The position numbers and the translations under genes were made by a program. Of a stretch of 31,332 bases of DNA, positions 1 to 8,040 are shown piece after piece (the stretch's first letter is position 1; the number at the start of each line of letters is the position of its first letter). The notes beneath the pieces were generated by a model, which did no database searches, was not told the origin of the DNA, and saw only the letters and a list, made by a program, of their open reading frames with translations. The DNA comes from Proteiniphilum sp. UBA5283 (lineage in GTDB: Bacteria; Bacteroidota; Bacteroidia; Bacteroidales; Dysgonomonadaceae): assembly GCA_002408485.1 (NCBI GenBank), contig DHSP01000001.1, positions 16,130 to 47,461 on the forward strand. Direction: 5' to 3'.

Positions 1-426
1 ACGGGAAATACAGCAGCCATTTTTAAAGCCGGAAATGCAATCAACCACGGATGGGTACTTATCTTGAGCATGATAGAGCATTTCAAGAACGCAGGAATAT
101 CTCCGGCAGAATCCGGCAAAATGATCGGGGCAAGATTTGCAAAGACCTGGGATCCATCCATGGGATTTGAAGCATTGGCTTCAGGATTTAATTGGGGACT
201 TCAGATCATGTCAACGTATGTTGAAGTGCTGGAAAGAAATAATAGAACCTTCAAGGCTAAATTTCTTTCACCGGCGACATACGAAAGCTGGAATGTAACC
301 AAAGAGGATTTACTTGTTTGTTCTCAAAACACCTGGCAGGAAATTGCAGATTACATGGGAGGAATCTGTTCTTTGACAGAAGACGGCAATTATTGGATAA
401 TTACGATGACAAAGAAACCGGATTAA
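1..426 (+). CDS. Unrecognised protein, 3' part only
   Basis: The reading frame is open from the first base of the window to the stop codon at 424-426, so the gene almost certainly begins upstream. The TTG at 64 and the ATG at 70 are possible internal starts, but neither is needed. The visible 141 residues form a soluble, mixed alpha/beta protein rich in aromatics, with no signal peptide or long hydrophobic segment. Distinct stretches are GARFAKTWDPSMGFEALASG, FNWGLQIM and GGICSLTEDGNYWIITMTKK near the C-terminus. I do not recognise the family and assign no function. A small hairpin lies just after the stop. The next feature, tRNA-Val, is on the opposite strand, so there is no operon partner downstream. 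Confidence 0.7.
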   Translation, partial: TGNTAAIFKAGNAINHGWVLILSMIEHFKNAGISPAESGKMIGARFAKTWDPSMGFEALASGFNWGLQIMSTYVEVLERNNRTFKAKFLSPATYESWNVTKEDLLVCSQNTWQEIADYMGGICSLTEDGNYWIITMTKKPD

Positions 427-440
427 TCATTCATACGAAG

Positions 441-465
441 GGAAAATAGGCTTGCCTCTTTTTCC
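441..465 (+). terminator. Probable terminator hairpin after the first gene
   Basis: GGAAAA at 441-446 pairs with TTTTCC at 460-465, and AGG at 448-450 pairs with CCT at 455-457 around a short CTTG loop. A small T/CT internal loop separates the two arms. The descending arm is U-rich and the hairpin starts 14 bases after the stop codon. It is moderately convincing because the U-run is inside the stem rather than after it. Confidence 0.45.
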
Positions 466-590
466 ACGCTCAAATGGTGAGCAACAGAAAACTGAGCTAT
501 AAAAGGATTTCCGTTGGATTTAAATAGCGAATCAATGTTCTTCCGGAAAAGGGTACCGACCGGAAAGTAAATGATTGGGGATTTACGAAG

Positions 591-665
591 TGAACCGTAC
601 TGGATTCGAACCAGTGGCCTCTGCCCTGTCAAGGCAGCGCTCTAAACCAGCTGAGCTAACGGTTC
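591..665 (-). tRNA. tRNA-Val (anticodon GAC)
   Basis: Read on the minus strand, this folds into a complete cloverleaf. The acceptor stem is GAACCGT/ACGGTTC, the D-arm GCTC/GAGC, the anticodon stem CTGCC/GGCAG with loop TTGACAG, and the T-arm ACTGG/CCAGT with loop TTCGAAT. The anticodon GAC reads the valine codons GUC and GUU. The discriminator base is A and the CCA end is not encoded. There is no variable-arm extension and no neighbouring tRNA, so it is transcribed alone from the promoter just upstream. Confidence 0.95.
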
Positions 666-673
666 AGGGGCTG

Positions 674-704
674 CAAATTTAAGCAAAAATATAGATATTT
701 GAAA
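674..704 (-). promoter_or_regulatory. Bacteroidota-type promoter for tRNA-Val
   Basis: On the minus strand TAAATTTG (674-681) matches the -7 consensus TAnnTTTG exactly. TTTC (701-704) sits 19 bases upstream in the place of the -33 TTTG element, with one mismatch. Transcription would start a few bases below 674, almost at the tRNA 5' end at 665, as expected for a tRNA with a short leader. Confidence 0.7.
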
Positions 705-857
705 ACTATAATAATAAATAATCCTATCTTTCCTCCATAAATCCTCCTCTTATGATTTTTATCACACGCGCTTGGAAATAGGCAGATTTTCATGTAATTT
801 TATGCTGTTTTAAAATCGCCAAGTGCGAGGCGGCGATTAAAACCGCAAATTTTACTC

Positions 858-865
858 TATCTTTG
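858..865 (+). promoter_or_regulatory. Probable -7 promoter element for the 909-2153 gene
   Basis: TATCTTTG matches the Bacteroidota -7 element TAnnTTTG and lies 43 bases before the ATG. The -33 position holds GATT rather than TTTG, so only half of the consensus is present. The rest of 666-857 is AT-rich and carries no other gene that I can see apart from the tRNA promoter. Confidence 0.5.
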
Positions 866-908
866 TGCTTTTTGAACAGACAGACTCCAATCATTTAAAC
901 ATCAACCG

Positions 909-2153
909 ATGAAAAGATGCATCATAACGGTATTCGTTGTTCTGACACTTAGTACCCCGTTTATCAATGCGCAACAGAACGACTCCATCAAAAACGAAAT
1001 ACTTAGCCGGCATGCCAGTGATCTCGAAATGATCTCCAAAGGTCGTTCGCTCACCCTGGAACATCTGCGGAATGGAGATCTGTCTGCCTTAAAAGAGGTG
1101 AAAGATTATCTTGCCGGTGAAATATACAATCCTTACAAAGTTTATCTTCCTGTTGAGTACTGGCTGCTTTCGTTCTGGACCGAAGATTATGTTGAATTAC
1201 TCCATGAAGCTAAGCTGTTTTCTGCTGACACCCACTGGAATGGTGACAGTTACTGGCAGATGGATGAAAGGTTCAGGACCACATCCATGTTGAGAATGAT
1301 TTCCGATACCGATCGTCTCCATGAGGAGGTGGGAAAGAAATCTGCAGAATCCTATTTGCCGCTGACTGTTAACATAGACAATGCGGAACTGAGCATGGAA
1401 GAGAAGGAGTTCCTCAAATTGTGGCTCTATGCTCTTCTTTTTACACCCGAAAGAGTGGACGATGAACAGGAGATGGAGGAGATGAATTCTATGGCAACCC
1501 AATTTCTGGATACCTACGGAGAAGGTGAGTATGCCGGCTACACACGCCGGTTTATCCGTTACCGGTTCCGGCCCGGAGACTGGGGGCTCGGATATGAATT
1601 TTATCTGGGTTATAATACGCTAACAGGTGGTCTGAGTAGACATTTTAGCAACAATGTGGCCGGAGGTTTCGCGCTGGATGTGCTCTACAGGGATTTAGAT
1701 CTCTCCCTGCGCTTCAACTATTCTTCCACCAAAACCAAGCGGGAGGTTGTGAATAAGGAAGTCGTCTGGCCGGTCAATGTCAAGGGATATCTGGTGGGGG
1801 CCGACCTAACACTTCAGTACCCGGTTTACCAAAGGCGTGATATCAAATTTTCGCCTTTCATCGGGATCGGGGGAATGGGCATGGGTCCCACAGATACAGA
1901 GATAAAGAATCATCCCGAGCTGGGCGATTTTGATGAATTGTCGGCGCTGAACTATCTGATCGGACTGGATCTGAAACTGAACACCTGGAACAAAACGACA
2001 GACCTCTCCCGCAATGGAGGAACCTATCTGGGATTACGCTATACTTTTTACATGCCCAACTACAGCAAAAAACAGGATCTGTTAGAAGGGAACATGCACA
2101 TGATCACGCTTAGTTTTGGCGGCTTCGGGCGTCCTGTGAAAAGAGATTTCTAA
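909..2153 (+). CDS. Exported protein with C-terminal beta-barrel, function unknown
   Basis: The 414-residue product begins with a Sec signal peptide: positive MKR, a hydrophobic core, and likely cleavage after about residue 21 (INA-QQ). Residues 25-220 are polar and mostly helical (a run of E/L/M-rich segments around 150-200), with no recognised motif. From about residue 230 the pattern changes to alternating hydrophobic/aromatic strands with glycine and tyrosine (YEFYLGYN, FALDVLYRDLDLSLRF, FSPFIGIGGMGMG) and ends LSFGGFGRPVKRDF. This suggests an 8-stranded-type outer-membrane barrel of the opacity-like group. The first ATG fits both the signal peptide and the promoter at 858. The gene converges on the UDP-glucose dehydrogenase gene with a 25-base gap. 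The barrel assignment is inference from strand pattern; the N-terminal half is unassigned. Confidence 0.75.
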   Translation: MKRCIITVFVVLTLSTPFINAQQNDSIKNEILSRHASDLEMISKGRSLTLEHLRNGDLSALKEVKDYLAGEIYNPYKVYLPVEYWLLSFWTEDYVELLHEAKLFSADTHWNGDSYWQMDERFRTTSMLRMISDTDRLHEEVGKKSAESYLPLTVNIDNAELSMEEKEFLKLWLYALLFTPERVDDEQEMEEMNSMATQFLDTYGEGEYAGYTRRFIRYRFRPGDWGLGYEFYLGYNTLTGGLSRHFSNNVAGGFALDVLYRDLDLSLRFNYSSTKTKREVVNKEVVWPVNVKGYLVGADLTLQYPVYQRRDIKFSPFIGIGGMGMGPTDTEIKNHPELGDFDELSALNYLIGLDLKLNTWNKTTDLSRNGGTYLGLRYTFYMPNYSKKQDLLEGNMHMITLSFGGFGRPVKRDF

Positions 2154-2178
2154 GTGCAGATAAAGCAAAGCCCACGCA

Positions 2179-3498
2179 TTATTTCTGCCCTATTCCGCTA
2201 TAGCTGAAGCCATAAGAGGCCAGTTCTTCCTTACTGTAAATATTGCGGCCATCGACAACCAGATGGTTGTTCATGATTTTTTTCAAAATGGACCAGTTGG
2301 GCATGCGAAACTCTTTCCACTCGGTGGGCACAATCAGCGCATCGGCTTCGTTAGCGGCATCATAAATATCGGCAGCATAGTAAATATTATCGTCCAGGTA
2401 TTTGCGTGCTTCCTGCATCGCTGCCGGATCGTAGGCACGTACCTTTACACCGGCATTGAGCAAGCTCCTAATCAGGGTGAGCGACGGCGCATCACGCATA
2501 TCGTCGGTCTCCGGCTTAAAGGATAATCCCCACACTGCCACTGTCTTCCCTTCGACATCGCTGTTGAACCAGCTGTTAAATTTTTGAAACAAAATGGTCT
2601 TTTGGCGGTTGTTCACCTCCTCCACCGCCTTAATCACGGACATCTCATATCCCACATCTTCTCCTACCTTCATGATGGCGCGGATATCCTTGGGGAAGCA
2701 ACTCCCTCCATAGCCGCAACCGGGGTAAAGAAAGCTTCTGCCAATACGGGAGTCACTCCCCATTCCACGGCGCACCATATTTACATCGGCTCCCACCCGT
2801 TCACACAGGTTGGCGATGTCGTTCATAAAGCTGATACGGGTGGCGAGCATGGCGTTGGACGCATACTTGGTCATTTCGGAAGACAAAATATCCATAAAGA
2901 TGACCCGGAAATTATTGAGAAGAAAAGGGCGGTATAGCTTCGACATCAACTCCTCAGCATCTTTGCTCTCAACACCCACAATTACCCGGTCGGGGCTCAT
3001 AAAATCGTTCACGGCAGCCCCTTCCTTCAAAAATTCGGGATTGGAAGCCACATCAAACCTCAGATCCTGCAACCCCCTCTCATCCAGTCTCTTCCGGACT
3101 ACATCCCTGATCCTGAATGAGGTACCAACAGGAACCGTACTTTTGGTCACAATAAGCAACGGATTGCTCATATTATCGGCAATTGTATCGGCAACCGTCA
3201 TCACATACGAAAGGTCGGCATTGCCCTCTTCATCGGAAGGGGTACCTACTGCAATAAAAACAATCTGCATTTCGTTCAGTATTGAAGACAGATCGGTCGT
3301 AAAATGGAGCCGTCCGGCTTCGTAATTCCGCATCACAATGGTCTTAAGGCCGGGTTCGTAGATAGGAATGATCCCATTTTTCAAACCATCAATTTTATCT
3401 TTGTCGATATCCACACAGGTCACGTCCACACCCATCTCGGCAAAACAAGCTCCCGAAACCAGACCTACATACCCCGTACCCACAATTGCAATTCTCAT
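2179..3498 (-). CDS. ugd: UDP-glucose 6-dehydrogenase
   Basis: This NAD-dependent cytoplasmic enzyme oxidises UDP-glucose twice to UDP-glucuronate, a precursor for capsule, exopolysaccharide or LPS sugars. The 439-residue form starts at MRIAIVGTGYVGL, where the Rossmann GxGxxG motif belongs. A longer frame reaching 3573 adds 25 residues with no family match, so I reject it. Visible motifs are AVGTPS, KSTVPVG, SNPEFLKEG and the catalytic-cysteine loop GYGGSCFPKD (Cys about 267). A C-terminal UDP-binding domain follows (VWGLSFKPETDDMRDAPS). Length is normal for the family. It is last in a minus-strand run, 105 bases after the LolC/E-like gene, so it may be co-transcribed or have its own start. 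UDP-N-acetylmannosamine dehydrogenase is the main alternative, but the GGSCFPKD loop and overall form favour UDP-glucose. Confidence 0.93.
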   Translation of the reverse strand: MRIAIVGTGYVGLVSGACFAEMGVDVTCVDIDKDKIDGLKNGIIPIYEPGLKTIVMRNYEAGRLHFTTDLSSILNEMQIVFIAVGTPSDEEGNADLSYVMTVADTIADNMSNPLLIVTKSTVPVGTSFRIRDVVRKRLDERGLQDLRFDVASNPEFLKEGAAVNDFMSPDRVIVGVESKDAEELMSKLYRPFLLNNFRVIFMDILSSEMTKYASNAMLATRISFMNDIANLCERVGADVNMVRRGMGSDSRIGRSFLYPGCGYGGSCFPKDIRAIMKVGEDVGYEMSVIKAVEEVNNRQKTILFQKFNSWFNSDVEGKTVAVWGLSFKPETDDMRDAPSLTLIRSLLNAGVKVRAYDPAAMQEARKYLDDNIYYAADIYDAANEADALIVPTEWKEFRMPNWSILKKIMNNHLVVDGRNIYSKEELASYGFSYSGIGQK

Positions 3499-3603
3499 AA
3501 TATATCTGTTTAAACTTAATTCGTTTTCTCCTTTGCTGAATGTTGAATATTCCCCGTCAGATTTCTGAATCATGATACCGGTCTCTTTCTCATGCCGTTC
3601 CCC

Positions 3604-4872
3604 TCAAAACCTATCTCCGTTAAGGGGAGCGCTAAAAGCCGATTCCTGATTCACCGACATCTTTTTCTTTAAATTATTTACTGGATAAAGAACCGTCAAC
3701 AGGCTGATCAGACTCACCACGACAAAGACAATCAGCAAATCACCTACCTTCAGAATTACCGGATAGGCATCGATGATGTATGCACCGGGGGTATCGCTTA
3801 ATTTTAAAAGGCCAAACTGCTGTTGCAGCAGACAGAGTATCACCCCGGTAACAATACCTGACACAATCCCGATCAATGTGATAAGCCATCCTTCGTAGAG
3901 GAAGATGCGGGAAATTAACCGATTGGAGGCACCCATATTCTGCAGGCTCCTGACATCCTCTTTCTTCTCCACGATGAGCATGGAAAGCGAACCGACTACA
4001 TTAAACACGGCAATCAGCAAAATAAATGCCAATATGAGAAAGGTCACCCATTTTTCGATCTGCAGCATGCGGTACGATTCACGCTGTTGTTCAAACCGGT
4101 CCTCCACAAGGAAATTGTCTCCCAGAATACGTTCCATCTCCCGTTTAATCTTGTTTACAGATGCACCGGGATCAAGTTTGATTTCGAGTGAAGTCACCTC
4201 TGTCGCGTAATTAAACAGTTCGCGGGCAAGCTCAATAGGAATAATGGCCATCTGCTCGTCGTATTCCGGCTGATTAAGCCCGAAAACTCCTCCTATCTGG
4301 ACATAGCCGGTGGCGAATGCAGCAGCCGGATTGGCCAGGTTCACCCTCACGTCGCGCCGCGGTGCATAGATTTCAATGGGATTGATAAAACCGGGGCGCA
4401 CACCGAGAGTAACAGCCAGTCCTGCCCCCAGTGTCGTATAATCCACCACATCTTCACGCAGCCTGAACGACCCGTCGACCATCAGCTTATCCATTTCGGT
4501 CATCACCTTAAAATCTTCCGATACGCCTTTCATGTGCACCGGCACCTGCTGATCTTCGAACGTAAACAACGCATTTTCTTCAAGGGACTCGGAGATCAAC
4601 TGCACGCCGGGGAGCTGCAACGCCTGATCAAATGCCGGGGTATGGTAGTCGAACACCTTTCCCTGCTTCACGGAAATTTTCAAATCGGGATCGATGGCAC
4701 TGAACATATCTTCCACGATACCGCCAAAGCCGTTAAAAACAGAGAGCACACACACCATAGCCATAGTGGCTATGGCGATTCCGCACACGGATATTAGAGA
4801 AATCACATTGATGGCATTGTGCGATTTCTTCGAAAAAAGGTACCTCCGAGCAATGAAAAAAGATAGGTTCAT
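3604..4872 (-). CDS. FtsX/LolC-LolE-type ABC transporter permease
   Basis: This is an inner-membrane permease of the lipoprotein-releasing (Lol) MacB/FtsX class. Such proteins extract outer-membrane lipoproteins from the inner membrane together with an ATPase. The 422-residue form begins MNLSFFIARRYLFSKKSHNAIN, a characteristic N-terminus for the family; the 10 extra residues of a longer frame look spurious. One membrane segment lies at about 19-40, a large periplasmic domain follows, and three C-terminal segments begin near 274, 320 and 375. The motif EKKEDVRSLQNMGASNRLISRIF between the last segments is the FtsX-like coupling region. No ATP-binding gene is adjacent, so the LolD partner must be encoded elsewhere. 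It follows rbfA by 90 bases on the same strand. A closely related export permease is possible; LolC/E fits best. Confidence 0.87.
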   Translation of the reverse strand: MNLSFFIARRYLFSKKSHNAINVISLISVCGIAIATMAMVCVLSVFNGFGGIVEDMFSAIDPDLKISVKQGKVFDYHTPAFDQALQLPGVQLISESLEENALFTFEDQQVPVHMKGVSEDFKVMTEMDKLMVDGSFRLREDVVDYTTLGAGLAVTLGVRPGFINPIEIYAPRRDVRVNLANPAAAFATGYVQIGGVFGLNQPEYDEQMAIIPIELARELFNYATEVTSLEIKLDPGASVNKIKREMERILGDNFLVEDRFEQQRESYRMLQIEKWVTFLILAFILLIAVFNVVGSLSMLIVEKKEDVRSLQNMGASNRLISRIFLYEGWLITLIGIVSGIVTGVILCLLQQQFGLLKLSDTPGAYIIDAYPVILKVGDLLIVFVVVSLISLLTVLYPVNNLKKKMSVNQESAFSAPLNGDRF

Positions 4873-4962
4873 ATTGCAATGCACATTTTCACGGGACAGC
4901 ATAAGGTAAGCATACGTATCCCCTCAGCTCATGTAGTAAAAAACGTTCAACAGAGAGCTATT

Positions 4963-5301
4963 TTAACGGTCTTTCAGCAACCTGTCTATGTTTTCAATGT
5001 AATCCAGCGAATCGTCCACATGGAACGTGAGTTCCGGAACAACCCGCAGTTGTTTACCCACTCTTTTTCCAAGTTCAAAACGTACCGACTTGACGTTTGC
5101 ATTGATGTTGACCACCAGTTCTTCTGCTTTCTCTGAGGGAAATATGCTCAGGTACACATGGGCAAGGCCCAGATCGGGCGACACACGCACGTTGGTTACC
5201 GATATAAACATCCCCTGCATCTTCTTTGTCTCAAGCAAGAATATCTCGCTGAGCTCCTTCTGTATCAGCCTGTTTACTTTTTGCTGTCTGTTTGAATCCA
5301 T
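4963..5301 (-). CDS. rbfA: Ribosome-binding factor A
   Basis: RbfA is a small KH-fold protein that binds the 30S subunit during maturation of the 16S rRNA 5' end and supports growth in the cold. The 112 residues match the family in length and order: N-terminal helix RQQKVNRLIQKELSEIF, strand ISVTNVRVSPDLGLAHVYLSIF, then SVRFELGKRVGKQLRVVPEL and the ending FHVDDSLDYIENIDRLL. The ATG at 5301 lies only 4 bases after the stop of the O-methyltransferase gene, so the two are very likely translated from one mRNA. Confidence 0.95.
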   Translation of the reverse strand: MDSNRQQKVNRLIQKELSEIFLLETKKMQGMFISVTNVRVSPDLGLAHVYLSIFPSEKAEELVVNINANVKSVRFELGKRVGKQLRVVPELTFHVDDSLDYIENIDRLLKDR

Positions 5302-5305
5302 ATTT

Positions 5306-5947
5306 TTATCTCTTTCTGATGAGCGTTAACCCGTCACGAACAGGCAATATCACCTTCTCCACCCTGGTGTCTTCCGACACCCTCTTGTTAAAGTCAAGAA
5401 TACCTTTTGTAGACCAATCGTTGCTTTTTACCTTCTCTAAAACCTTGCCATACCATAGTGTATTATCCGCAAGGATGAATCCCCCCTTTTTCATTTTCGG
5501 CAATAGCGCTTCGTAATGTGCCCAATAAGACTCTTTGTCGCCGTCCATAAAAGCCAGATCGAAACTTTCGTCGGCAAAGAGAGGTATAATTTCCAGCGCA
5601 TCGCCAATATGAAGTGTGATCTTCGCTCCATGCTCCGATTCGGCAAAGTTTGCACGGGCAATATCTTCTATTTCATCGTCGATCTCGATGGTGTGCAGTT
5701 CACCGCCCTCATCAAGACCTTCGGCTAAACAAAGTGCCGAATAACCAACAAAAGTACCTATCTCCAGAATTCGTTTCGGATGGATCATCTGTGTTAGCAT
5801 CTTCAAAAGCCTGCCCTGCAGATGCCCTGAATTCATGTTGGTCTGCAACATCCTCACATGTGTGTCGCGGTCGATCTTCCTCAGAAGTTCCGGCTCAGCA
5901 TCGCTGTGTGCAAGGATATACTCCTCCAGTCTGCCGTCTGTTTGCAT
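5306..5947 (-). CDS. SAM-dependent O-methyltransferase (COMT-like family)
   Basis: This is a class I methyltransferase of the small, metal-dependent catechol/caffeoyl-CoA type, cytoplasmic, 213 residues. It shows SAM-binding motif I ILEIGTFVGYSALCLAEGL, the acidic IEIDDEIEDIARANF strand/helix, DLAFMDGDKESYWAHYE (metal and catalytic loop) and GGFILADNTLWYGKV. The start chosen is MQTDGRLEEYILAHS, whose ATG overlaps the pyruvate kinase stop by one base (TAATG), a pattern for translational coupling. A longer frame starting at 6001 would overlap pyk by 55 bases and adds nothing family-like. Such enzymes sit next to rbfA in many Bacteroidales as far as I recall. The natural substrate cannot be told from sequence. 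Confidence 0.92.
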   Translation of the reverse strand: MQTDGRLEEYILAHSDAEPELLRKIDRDTHVRMLQTNMNSGHLQGRLLKMLTQMIHPKRILEIGTFVGYSALCLAEGLDEGGELHTIEIDDEIEDIARANFAESEHGAKITLHIGDALEIIPLFADESFDLAFMDGDKESYWAHYEALLPKMKKGGFILADNTLWYGKVLEKVKSNDWSTKGILDFNKRVSEDTRVEKVILPVRDGLTLIRKR

Positions 5948-7419
5948 TATTCCGTATAATCGGGTAAATTGTATTTCTCTTTTGCTTCCAGTATTCGCCA
6001 CACTTCGGAAATTTCCAGATAAGTGGTGCCGCCCACCTCCCCGAAGCTCCCACCCAGATAGGCCACGCGGTCTTTGGGTGCGATCAGCTTCTTTTCCATC
6101 AACCTGCGTATGGCTTCGGTGAAATAGGCCCTTCGGCTCTCCTTCGTATTGCCGTCGCCCTTTCCCGTCTGAAGCTCAGCCAGAATACCATAGGAGAGTG
6201 CCAGCTCCCGCGCCAGACGTCCCGTGGTGGTGATGGCATAAACGGGACTTTTCCCCCGGAATGCCGCCAGCACACGCGCAGTCTTACCGGTATGACTGTC
6301 TGTCACAATGGCTTTCACATTCAGCCGTACGGATGACTTCACCGCCTGCTTAGCCAAAAACTCCGTCACATCACGATCATCTTCGGGATTGTACGGCACA
6401 CGGATATCGTTCTCGGTCAGCTTGGTCAGTTCTGCCTCGTATGCGGTTTTGGCCATGGTGCGCACCGCTTCAACCGGATACTTGCCATAGGCTGTCTCCC
6501 CGCTGAGCATCACCGCGTCGGTGCGGTAATAGATGGCATTGGCAATGTCGGTAATTTCGGCACGCGTGGGACGCGGGTTCTGGATCATCGAGTGCAACAT
6601 TTGTGTAGCCACAATCACCGGTTTCTTGTGTTGTATGGCTTTCTTAATGAGTACACGCTGTATTCCGGGTATCTTCTCCTGAGCGACCTCTATACCCAGA
6701 TCACCCCGTGCTACCATAATGCCATACGCTGCTTCCAGGATTTCGTCGGCATTATCTACACCTTCCTGATTTTCAATCTTGGCGATGATCTTGATGGGGC
6801 TTTTCAGTTCGTTCAGGATCTCCTGTACAGCCAGTACATCTTCCTTATTGCGCACAAAGGAGTGGGCAATGAAATCCACATCGTGCTTCACCGAAAGAGC
6901 GATGAAGTTTCTGTCGCGGGAGGTGATGGCCGGCAGATTGATCCGCACACCCGGAATGTTCACACTTTTGCGACTTCCGATAATGCCGTCGTTCATCACA
7001 CAGCAAAGCAGGTAGTCCTTGTTTACTTCTGTTACTTTCAGGTCTATCTCGCCGTCGTCAATCAGGATATCATCATCTACATGCATCTCCTCGGTGATGT
7101 TGGAGTAGGAAATGTAAATGGTTTCTCTCGAGGATATACCCGACGGGTTACCCACAATTTTTATTATGTCGCCTGTCTTCAGCTCGATAGGACTTTCAGC
7201 TACCGTAGTGCGGATCTCGGGGCCTTTGGTATCCACAAGGATTGCAATCTGGGGCGACACCTGCCGTACATTATTGATAATATTCAGGAAGCCTTCCTCG
7301 TTGAGATGGGCGGAATTGAGTCGTACCACATTCATTCCGGCATCAAACAGCTCCTCCAGAAAAGGGATATCACATCGTTTGTCGGAAATAGTGGCGATAA
7401 TTTTTGTTTGTTTAAGCAT
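5947..7419 (-). CDS. pyk: Pyruvate kinase
   Basis: The enzyme converts phosphoenolpyruvate and ADP to pyruvate and ATP in the last step of glycolysis. The 490 residues contain KIIATISDK at the start, VRLNSAHLN, the Mg2+/active-site signature IIAKIENQEGVDNADEILEA, VARGDLGIEV, KPVIVATQMLHSMI and MLSGETAYGKYPVEAV. The C-terminal domain contains VTDSHTGKTARVLAAFRGKSPVYAIT. Length and domain order (barrel A with inserted B domain, then C) are normal. Its product is the substrate of the oxidoreductase encoded further up the same strand. It starts 38 bases after aroQ and its stop overlaps the next gene's start. Confidence 0.97.
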   Translation of the reverse strand: MLKQTKIIATISDKRCDIPFLEELFDAGMNVVRLNSAHLNEEGFLNIINNVRQVSPQIAILVDTKGPEIRTTVAESPIELKTGDIIKIVGNPSGISSRETIYISYSNITEEMHVDDDILIDDGEIDLKVTEVNKDYLLCCVMNDGIIGSRKSVNIPGVRINLPAITSRDRNFIALSVKHDVDFIAHSFVRNKEDVLAVQEILNELKSPIKIIAKIENQEGVDNADEILEAAYGIMVARGDLGIEVAQEKIPGIQRVLIKKAIQHKKPVIVATQMLHSMIQNPRPTRAEITDIANAIYYRTDAVMLSGETAYGKYPVEAVRTMAKTAYEAELTKLTENDIRVPYNPEDDRDVTEFLAKQAVKSSVRLNVKAIVTDSHTGKTARVLAAFRGKSPVYAITTTGRLARELALSYGILAELQTGKGDGNTKESRRAYFTEAIRRLMEKKLIAPKDRVAYLGGSFGEVGGTTYLEISEVWRILEAKEKYNLPDYTE

Positions 7420-7457
7420 ATTATATATTGATATTTCAAACTATGTAACGTTTGGAT

Positions 7458-7886
7458 TTACTTTTTGTTTTGCGACTTAATCGCCTCAACAGCCAAACGA
7501 TAAGAATCCAGACCAAAGCCAGCTATTACACCCAGGCAAACGGCAGTCAGCATCGATTGATGGCGAAACTCCTCCCGCGCATGTACGTTGGAGATATGCA
7601 CCTCTACCACGGGCGACGAAACAGCCTTGATGGCATCGCGGATGGCGACCGACGTATGGGTGTATCCGCCGGCATTAAGGATAATTCCGGCACTGTCAAA
7701 ACCAGCCTCTTGTATTTTGTCGATAAGTTCGCCTTCAATGTTCGACTGGTAATAACCGATTTCAATGTCTGGATAACCGGACCGAAGCCGGGTCAAAAAA
7801 TCGTTGAAATTATCCTGTCCGTATACATTTGGCTCACGCACGCCAAGCAGATTGAGGTTGGGCCCGTTAATGATCTGAATCTTCAT
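7458..7886 (-). CDS. aroQ: 3-dehydroquinate dehydratase, type II
   Basis: The third step of the shikimate pathway, 3-dehydroquinate to 3-dehydroshikimate, is catalysed by this dodecameric cytoplasmic enzyme. The 142-residue product starts MKIQIINGPNLNLLGVREP, the invariant N-terminus of type II enzymes, followed by NVYG (the catalytic Tyr region), ILNAGGYTHTSVAIRDAI and VEVHISNVHAREEFRHQS (substrate-binding and catalytic His). A frame extending to 7958 adds 24 residues of low-complexity K/Q/D, runs into the promoter element at 7945, and is rejected. It leads the pyk-methyltransferase-rbfA group. Confidence 0.96.
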   Translation of the reverse strand: MKIQIINGPNLNLLGVREPNVYGQDNFNDFLTRLRSGYPDIEIGYYQSNIEGELIDKIQEAGFDSAGIILNAGGYTHTSVAIRDAIKAVSSPVVEVHISNVHAREEFRHQSMLTAVCLGVIAGFGLDSYRLAVEAIKSQNKK

Positions 7887-7944
7887 AGTTGTATCTTCTT
7901 TATCTTGGATCTTGGGTTTCTTGTCTTGCGTCTTATTGCAACCG

Positions 7945-7952
7945 CAAAGATA
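7945..7952 (-). promoter_or_regulatory. Probable -7 element ahead of aroQ
   Basis: On the minus strand TATCTTTG matches TAnnTTTG and lies 58 bases upstream of the aroQ ATG. No TTTG is present at the -33 spacing. It also lies just downstream of the hairpin that separates nifJ from aroQ, so a fresh start here would make aroQ, pyk and the following genes a separate transcript. Confidence 0.5.
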
Positions 7953-7986
7953 CGACAATATTTTTGTAGTTATATTCGTGAAACCA

Positions 7987-8017
7987 CTGAGGGCATCACC
8001 CGTTGTGACGCCCTCAG
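7987..8017 (-). terminator. Strong hairpin after the pyruvate:ferredoxin oxidoreductase gene
   Basis: CTGAGGGC (7987-7994) pairs with GCCCTCAG (8010-8017). Inside it TCAC (7996-7999) pairs with GTGA (8005-8008), separated by one A/C mismatch, with a five-base loop. On the minus strand it begins 24 bases after the nifJ stop and is followed by only a weak U-rich stretch (TGGTTTCACG). I read it as the nifJ terminator or a 3'-end stabilising stem-loop. Confidence 0.65.
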
Positions 8018-8040
8018 CAACAAATAAATGTATGTTCAGA

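Noticed and set aside
541..565. TTCCGG...CCGGAA inverted repeat downstream of the tRNA-Val on the minus strand
   Set aside because: There are only six pairs, a 13-base loop and no U-tract; not strong enough to call a terminator.
6592..7431. 279-codon open frame on the plus strand
   Set aside because: It lies entirely antisense to pyruvate kinase, whose motifs are intact, and its translation shows no recognisable domain.
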